DNA of 40,618 nucleotides, taken from NCBI RefSeq assembly GCF_032854445.1, contig NW_027018331.1:1-40618 (forward strand), read 5' to 3'. Position 1 is the first letter of the stretch. Every line of letters begins with the position of its first letter. The translations under genes and the position numbers were made by a program. Under the pieces are notes generated by a model. The model ran no database searches. It had not been told where the DNA came from and worked only from the letters and a program-made list of their open reading frames with translations. The stretch is from Liolophura sinensis. Its lineage: Eukaryota > Mollusca > Polyplacophora > Chitonida > Chitonidae. Below are positions 35,154-40,618 of this stretch, in pieces.

Positions 35154-35184
35154 CTGTTCCAATGCTGCTGGTAAGAGGCTAATC

Positions 35185-35734
35185 CGACGTATTTTTTGAC
35201 GAGAAATCGAATGGTGCAAACCGCGTTGCTCTCCGACCAATACTGTTGGCTGTAGCCACAAATGAATAATCATTGATGTCAAGATCACGTGCCCAGCAAC
35301 GGCTCTTACTCCATGGAAACCAAGGAAATTTGCAATTTTTCATCAGCTGGAGATGCCTGGCCCAATTGCGCATCTTTTGGCACCTTATTGATGTGGGTCA
35401 GTGTTCAATTGTACTTTTTACAGCGCACTGTATCAAGTACCTTGTGTTTCTTTTATATACAAATGGTGTGGTTTTTCTACATGTAGATAAAGACATTGAG
35501 TTTGTCTTCGACTTAGAAGTAAGACATTTGCTGGGTGAGTTAAATGGGCTTGGCCCAAAGATTTGACGTCGTCTGGGCTACCGAAGGGCACATAACTTAT
35601 AATAAAAAGTTGAATATAGTAATGACCAGTCGCGATTGTACATAGTTAATGTAGCCGATTTCAATTCGCAAAAAGACCAGGCAAAAATCCAAAAGTGGAA
35701 AAACTGTTCCAATGCTGCTGGTAAGAGGCTAATC
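35185..35734 (+). repeat. Monomer 65 (Z)
   Basis: TACTGTTGG; CATCAGCTGG; GCGCAC; GTTTCTTTTA; private TAATAAAAAG. Confidence 0.9.
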
Positions 35735-36283
35735 CGACGTATTTTTTGACGAGAAATCGAATGGTGCAAACCGCGTTGCTCTCCGACCAATACTTTTGGC
35801 TGTAGCCACAAATGAATAATCATTGATGTCAAGATCACGTGCCCAGCAACGGCTCTTACTCCATGGAAACCAAGGAAATTTGCAATTTTTCAACAGCTGG
35901 AGATGCCTGGCCCAATTGCGCATCTTTTGGCACCTTATTGATGTGGGTCAGTGTTCAATTGTACTTTTTACAGCGGACTGTATCAAGTACCTTGTGTTTT
36001 TTTATATACAAATGGTGTGGTTTTTCTACATGTAGATAAAGACATTGAGTTTATCTTCGACTTAGAAGTAAGACAACTCCTGGGTGAGTTAAATGGGCTT
36101 GGCCCAAAGATTTGACGTCGTCTGGGCTACCGAAGGGCACATAACTTATAATGAAAAGTTGAATATAGTAATGACCAGTCGCGATTGTACATAGTTAATG
36201 TAGCCGATTTCAATTCGCAAAAAGACCAGGCAAAAATCCAAAAGTGGAAAAACTGTTCCAATGCTGCTGGTAAGAGGCTAATC
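35735..36283 (+). repeat. Monomer 66 (X)
   Basis: Same X-type sites as unit 63; T7; TTTATC; ACAACTCCTG. Confidence 0.9.
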
Positions 36284-36833
36284 CGACGTATTTTTTGACG
36301 AGAAATCGAATGGTGCAAACCGTGTTGCTCTCCGACCAATACTTTTGGCTGTAGCCACAAATGAATAATCATTGATGTCAAGATCACGTGCCCAGCAACG
36401 GCTCTTACTCCATGGAAACCAAGGAAATTTGCAATTTTTCAACAGCTGGAGATGCCTGGCCCAATTGCGCATCTTTTGGCACCTTATTGATGTGGGTCAG
36501 TGTTCAATTGTACTTTTTACAGCGCACTGTATCAAGTACCTTGTGTTTTTTTTATATACAAATGGTGTGGTTTTTCTACATGTAGATAAAGACATTGAGT
36601 TTGTCTTCGACTTAGAAGTAAGACATTTGCTGGGTGAGTTAAATGGGCTTGGCCCAAAGATTTGACGTCGTCTGGGCTACCGAAGGGCACATAACTTATA
36701 ATGAAAAGTTGAATATAGTAATGACCAGTCGCGATTGTACATAGTTAATGTAGCCGATTTCAATTCGCAAAAAGACCAGGCAAAAATCCAAAAGTGGAAA
36801 AACTGTTCCAATGCTGCTGGTAAGAGGCTAATC
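36284..36833 (+). repeat. Monomer 67 (Y)
   Basis: CCGTG; GCGCACTGTATC (unit 64 has GCGGAC); T8; ACATTTGCTG. Confidence 0.9.
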
Positions 36834-37688
36834 CGACGTATTTTTTGACGAGAAATCGAATGGTGCAAACCGCGTTGCTCTCCGACCAATACTGTTGGCT
36901 GTAGCCACAAATGAATAATCATTGATGTCAAGATCACGTGCCCAGCAACGGCTCTTACTCCATGGAAACCAAGGAAATTTGCAATTTTTCATCAGCTGGA
37001 GATGCCTGGCCCAATTGCGCATCTTTTGGCACCTTATTGATGTGGGTCAGTGTTCAATTGTACTTTTTACAGCGCACTGTATCAAGTACCTTGTGTTTCT
37101 TTTATATACAAATGGTGTGGTTTTTCTACATGTAGATAAAGACATTGAGTTTGTCTTCGACTTAGAAGTAAAACATTTGCTGGGTGAGTTAAATGGGCTT
37201 GGCCCAAAGATTTGACGTCGTCTGGGCTACCGAAGGGCCTCACGTGCCCAGCAACGGCTCTTACTCCATGGAAACCAAGGAAATTTGCAATTTTTCAACA
37301 GCTGGAGATGCCTGGCCCAATTGCGCATCTTTTGGCACCTTATTGATGTGGGTCAGTGTTCAATTGTACTTTTTACAGCGGACTGTATCAAGTACCTTGT
37401 GTTTTTTTATATACAAATGGTGTGGTTTTTCTACATGTAGATAAAGACATTGAGTTTATCTTCGACTTAGAAGTAAGACAACTCCTGGGTGAGTTAAATG
37501 GGCTTGGCCCAAAGATTTGACGTCGTCTGGGCTACCGAAGGGCACATAACTTATAATGAAAAGTTGAATATAGTAATGACCAGTCGCGATTGTACATAGT
37601 TAATGTAGCCGATTTCAATTCGCAAAAAGACCAGGCAAAAATCCAAAAGTGGAAAAACTGTTCCAATGCTGCTGGTAAGAGGCTAATC
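36834..37688 (+). repeat. Fused monomers 68/69 (Z' joined to X, 855 bp)
   Basis: Unit 68 is Z-type with GTAAAACATTTG. It runs to GAAGGGC (37238), then one C, then TCACGTGCCC of an X-type unit. The stretch from ACATAAC to GTCAAGA is missing (net 244 bp). The X half shows T7, TTTATC and ACAACTCCTG. Confidence 0.9.
37232..37246 (+). other. Deletion junction 1 (GAAGGGC / C / TCACGTG)
   Basis: The left flank ends at offset 405 of a Z' unit and the right flank begins at offset 101 of an X unit. One C at the join is not accounted for by either flank. No clear microhomology is visible. Net loss is 244 bp relative to two complete units. Confidence 0.85.
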
Positions 37689-38238
37689 CGACGTATTTTT
37701 TGACGAGAAATCGAATGGTGCAAACCGTGTTGCTCTCCGACCAATACTTTTGGCTGTAGCCACAAATGAATAATCATTGATGTCAAGATCACGTGCCCAG
37801 CAACGGCTCTTACTCCATGGAAACCAAGGAAATTTGCAATTTTTCAACAGCTGGAGATGCCTGGCCCAATTGCGCATCTTTTGGCACCTTATTGATGTGG
37901 GTCAGTGTTCAATTGTACTTTTTACAGCGCACTGTATCAAGTACCTTGTGTTTTTTTTATATACAAATGGTGTGGTTTTTCTACATGTAGATAAAGACAT
38001 TGAGTTTGTCTTCGACTTAGAAGTAAGACATTTGCTGGGTGAGTTAAATGGGCTTGGCCCAAAGATTTGACGTCGTCTGGGCTACCGAAGGGCACATAAC
38101 TTATAATGAAAAGTTGAATATAGTAATGACCAGTCGCGATTGTACATAGTTAATGTAGCCGATTTCAATTCGCAAAAAGACCAGGCAAAAATCCAAAAGT
38201 GGAAAAACTGTTCCAATGCTGCTGGTAAGAGGCTAATC
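37689..38238 (+). repeat. Monomer 70 (Y)
   Basis: CCGTG; GCGCACTGTATC; T8; ACATTTGCTG; AAGTGG. Confidence 0.9.
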
Positions 38239-39092
38239 CGACGTATTTTTGACGAGAAATCGATGGTGCAAACCGCGTTGCTCTCCGACCAATACTGTTG
38301 GCTGTAGCCACAAATGAATAATCATTGATGTCAAGATCACGTGCCCAGCAACGGCTCTTACTCCATGGAAACCAAGGAAATTTGCAATTTTTCATCAGCT
38401 GGAGATGCCTGGCCCAATTGCGCATCTTTTGGCACCTTATTGATGTGGGTCAGTGTTCAATTGTACTTTTACAGCGCACTGTATCAAGTACCTTGTGTTT
38501 CTTTTATATACAAATGGTGTGGTTTTTCTACATGTAGATAAAGACATTGAGTTTGTCTTCGACTTAGAAGTAAAACATTTGCTGGGGTGAGTTAAATGGG
38601 CTTGGCCCAAAGATTTGACGTCGTCTGGGCTACCGAAGGGCCTCACGTGCCCAGCAACGGCTCTTACTCCATGGAAACCAAGGAAATTTGCAATTTTTCA
38701 ACAGCTGGAGATGCCTGGCCCAATTGCGCATCTTTTGGCACCTTATTGATGTGGGTCAGTGTTCAATTGTACTTTTTACAGCGGACTGTATCAAGTACCT
38801 TGTGTTTTTTTTATATACAAATGGTGTGGTTTTTCTACATGTAGATAAAGACATTGAGTTTGTCTTCGACTTAGAAGTAAGACATTTGCTGGGTGAGTTA
38901 AATGGGCTTGGCCCAAAGATTTGACGTCGTCTGGGCTACCGAAGGGCACATAACTTATAATGAAAAGTTGAATATAGTAATGACCAGTCGCGATTGTACA
39001 TAGTTAATGTAGCCGATTTCAATTCGCAAAAAGACCAGGCAAAAATCCAAAAGTGGAAAAACTGTTCCAATGCTGCTGGTAAGAGGCTAATC
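38239..39092 (+). repeat. Fused monomers 71/72 (Z' joined to a T8 unit, 854 bp)
   Basis: The Z' half matches unit 68, including GTAAAACATTTG, but with single-base changes in length (CGATGG, ACTTTTACAG, CTGGGGTGAG, one T lost at the start). The junction is identical to that of 68/69. The right-hand half is GCGGAC, T8, ACATTTGCTG, closest to unit 64, not to the X unit found at the first junction. Confidence 0.9.
38635..38649 (+). other. Deletion junction 2, identical to junction 1
   Basis: The same breakpoints and the same unexplained C occur 1403 bp further on, but the right-hand partner is a T8/ACATTTGCTG unit. The shared exact breakpoint means one event was copied. Confidence 0.85.
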
Positions 39093-39641
39093 CGACGTAT
39101 TTTTGACGAGAAATCGAATGGTGCAAACCGCGTTGCTCTCCGACCAATACTGTTGGCTGTAGCCACAAATGAATAATCATTGATGTCAAGATCACGTGCC
39201 CAGCAACGGCTCTTACTCCATGGAAACAAGGAAATTTGCAATTTTTCATCAGCTGGAGATGCCTGGCCCAATTGCGCATCTTTTGGCACCTTATTGATGT
39301 GGGTCAGTGTTCAATTGTACTTTTTACAGCGCACTGTATCAAGTACCTTGTGTTTCTTTTATATACAAATGGTGGTGGTTTTTCTACATGTAGATAAAGA
39401 CATTGAGTTTGTCTTCGACTTAGAAGTAAGACATTTGCTGGGTGAGTTAAATGGGCTTGGCCCAAAGATTTGACGTCGTCTGGGCTACCGAAGGGCACAT
39501 AACTTATAATGAAAAGTTGAATATAGTAATGACCAGTCGCGATTGTACATAGTTAATGTAGCCGATTTCAATTCGCAAAAAGACCAGGCAAAAATCCAAA
39601 AGTGGAAAAACTGTTCCAATGCTGCTGGTAAGAGGCTAATC
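39093..39641 (+). repeat. Monomer 73 (Z)
   Basis: TACTGTTGG; CATCAGCTGG; GCGCAC; GTTTCTTTTA; GTAAGACATTTG and no deletion. Small indels: one T lost near 39102, GGAAACAAGG and GGTGGTGG. Confidence 0.9.
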
Positions 39642-40191
39642 CGACGTATTTTTTGACGAGAAATCGAATGGTGCAAACCGCGTTGCTCTCCGACCAATAC
39701 TTTTGGCTGTAGCCACAATGAATAATCATTGATGTCCAAGATCACGTGCCCAGCAACGGCTCTTACTCCATGGAAACCAAGGAAATTTGCAATTTTTCAA
39801 CAGCTGGAGATGCCTGGCCCAATTGCGCATCTTTTGGCACCTTATTGATGTGGGTCAGTGTTCAATTGTACTTTTTACAGCGGACCTGTATCAAGTACCT
39901 TGTGTTTTTTTATATACAAATGGTGTGGTTTTTCTACATGTAGATAAAGACATTGAGTTTATCTTCGACTTAGAAGTAAGACAACTCCTGGGTGAGTTAA
40001 ATGGGCTTGGCCCAAAGATTTGACGTCGTCTGGGCTACCGAAGGGCACATAACTTATAATGAAAAGTTGAATATAGTAATGACCAGTCGCGATTGTACAT
40101 AGTTAATGTAGCCGATTTCAATTCGCAAAAAGACCAGGCAAAAATCCAAAAGTGGAAAAACTGTTCCAATGCTGCTGGTAAGAGGCTAATC
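39642..40191 (+). repeat. Monomer 74 (X)
   Basis: CCACAATGA; GATGTCCAAG; GCGGACCTGTATC; T7; TTTATC; ACAACTCCTG. Confidence 0.9.
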
Positions 40192-40618
40192 CGACGTATT
40201 TTTTGACGAGAAATCGAATGGTGCAAACCGTGTTGCTCTCCGACCAATACTTTTGGCTGTAGCCACAAATGAATAATCATTGATGTCAAGATCACGTGCC
40301 CAGCAAACGGCTCTTACTCCATGGAAACCAAGGAAATTTGCAATTTTTCAACAGCTGGAGATGCCTGGCCCAATTGCGCATCTTTTGGCACCTTATTGAT
40401 GTGGGTCAGTGTTCAATTGTACTTTTTACAGCGCACTGTATCAAGTACCTTGTGTTTTTTTTATATACAAATGGTGTGGTTTTTCTACATGTAGATAAAG
40501 ACATTGAGTTTGTCTTCGACTTAGAAGTAAGACATTTGCTGGGTGAGTTAAATGGGCTTGGCCCAAAGATTTGACGTCGTCTGGGCTACCGAAGGGCACA
40601 TAACTTATAATGAAAAGT
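40192..40618 (+). repeat. Monomer 75 (Y, cut by the window end)
   Basis: CCGTG; CAGCAAACGG (+1); GCGCACTGTATC; T8; ACATTTGCTG. The window ends 427 bp into the unit. Confidence 0.9.

Larger units (their letters stand above)
34635..35184 (+). repeat. Reference monomer (unit 64, 550 bp) with map of diagnostic sites
   Basis: This clean copy defines the site numbers used below (offset 1 = first C of CGACGT). Variable sites: 39 and 40 (CCGCG, CCACG or CCGTG); 61 (TACTTTTGG or TACTGTTGG); 117 (CAACGGC or CAACTGC); 159 (CAACAG or CATCAG); 167 (CTGGAGA or CTGGGGA); 172 (GATGCCT or GATGTCT); 187-190 (CATCT, TATCT, CATAT or CTTCT); 220 (GTGTTCAA or GTGGTCAA); 241-256 (GCGGACTGTATC, GCGCACTGTATC, GCGCACAGTTTC or GCAGACTTTATC); 263-270 T-run; 284 (GGTGTGG, GGTTTGG or GGTATGG); 320 (TTTGTC or TTTATC); 343-346 (ACATTTGCTG, ACAACTGCTG or ACAACTCCTG); 368 hairpin loop; 392 (CTGGGCT or CTGTGCT); 404 (AAGGGCAC or AAGGCCAC); 473 (GCCGATT or GCCCATT); 483 onward (ATTCGC, ATTAGC or ATTAGAAAAAATACC); 513 (AAGTGG or AAGTAG); 534-537 (GCTGCTGG, GCTGTTGG or GCTGCTGA). 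This unit itself is CGTG, GCGGAC, T8, TTTGCTG. Confidence 0.9.
1..40618 (+). repeat. Satellite DNA array, ~550-bp monomer, head to tail, 73 unit starts
   Basis: The same ~550-bp sequence recurs from the first to the last base with no other sequence between copies. Unit starts (CGACGTATTTTTTGACG) are spaced 549 or 550 bp almost throughout. All copies read in the same direction. Copies differ at a limited set of diagnostic positions, and neighbours share variants in blocks, which is the known signature of concerted evolution by unequal exchange or gene conversion. No flank is visible on either side. No transposase, reverse transcriptase, integrase or other recognisable protein is encoded. The array could be pericentromeric, subtelomeric or on a B chromosome; the sequence alone cannot decide. 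The satellite family is not one I recognise by name. Confidence 0.97.
34086..40618 (+). repeat. Sub-array viii: X-Y-Z three-monomer higher-order repeat (units 63-75)
   Basis: X = T7, GCGGAC, TTTATC, ACAACTCCTG. Y = CCGTG, T8, ACATTTGCTG. Z = TACTGTTGG, CATCAGCTGG, GCGCAC, GTTTCTTTTA. X-Y-Z occurs at 34086-35734 and again from 35735. Two Z units are joined to the following unit by an identical 244-bp deletion. The period is 1649 bp when intact. Confidence 0.85.

Noticed and set aside
35028-35288. Repeated - strand open frame of 86 codons, and the 64-codon frame starting in the next unit
   Set aside because: The frame starts with GTG, shows no recognisable domain, varies at R/H, A/T/S, H/Y and S/W positions without sign of constraint, and is truncated or shifted in indel-bearing units. 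The 549/550-bp period also prevents a continuous repeat protein.
1-40618. CRISPR-like array
   Set aside because: Units are ~550 bp and nearly identical throughout; there are no short direct repeats separated by unique spacers, and no cas-like gene.
1-40618. Tandem rRNA, 5S, histone or snRNA gene cluster
   Set aside because: The monomer contains no sequence I recognise as rRNA, 5S rRNA, tRNA, histone or snRNA, and it is too short for most such repeats.
1-40618. Transposon or LTR arrays as the source of the repeat
   Set aside because: No terminal inverted repeats, target-site duplications, LTR boundaries or transposon protein remnants separate or flank the units; junctions are seamless head to tail.

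Overview
The whole window (1-40618) is one uninterrupted array of a ~550-bp tandem repeat, i.e. satellite DNA. Every copy is in the same orientation, head to tail, and no unique flanking sequence appears at either end, so the true array is larger than the window. Phasing each unit on the motif CGACGTATTTTTTGACG gives 73 unit starts: 67 consecutive units (1-36833), a shortened double unit (36834-37688), a full unit, a second shortened double unit (38239-39092), two more full units and a partial last unit. Most units are exactly 549 or 550 bp; the 1-bp difference is a T-run of 7 or 8. I find no protein-coding gene, RNA gene, mobile-element protein, CRISPR array, origin or operon. The many short open frames are the same few chance frames repeated in each unit.

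The organism is almost certainly a eukaryote, because a homogeneous array of dozens of 550-bp units with higher-order periodicity is typical of eukaryotic satellite (pericentromeric, centromeric, subtelomeric or B-chromosome) DNA. The perfect palindrome TCTACATGTAGA in nearly every unit recalls TACATGTA-rich invertebrate (e.g. mollusc) DNA, but that is only a weak hint and no taxon can be assigned.

Layout: (i) 1-2744, five mixed units. (ii) 2745-8243, 1650-bp three-unit higher-order repeats (A-B-C, A-B-C, D-B-C, D). (iii) 8244-13193, a looser E-F-G mosaic. (iv) 13194-15393, an 1100-bp dimer present twice. (v) 15394-18697, six units with many small indels, at an abrupt change of subfamily. (vi) 18698-32985, alternating 549-/550-bp units with ~1099-1100-bp dimers. 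(vii) 32986-34085, two single units, one of them divergent. (viii) 34086-40618, a three-unit X-Y-Z pattern (1649 bp) containing two copies of an identical 244-bp deletion junction and a second indel-rich stretch.

Subfamily differences fall at a small set of diagnostic positions. Neighbouring units share them in blocks, as expected from unequal exchange and gene conversion. The interest of the window lies in this array architecture, in the deletion junction copied into two different contexts, in the sharp boundary near 15.4 kb, and in the question of which irregularities are biological and which are assembly or polishing errors. I saw no sign of an undescribed gene system.
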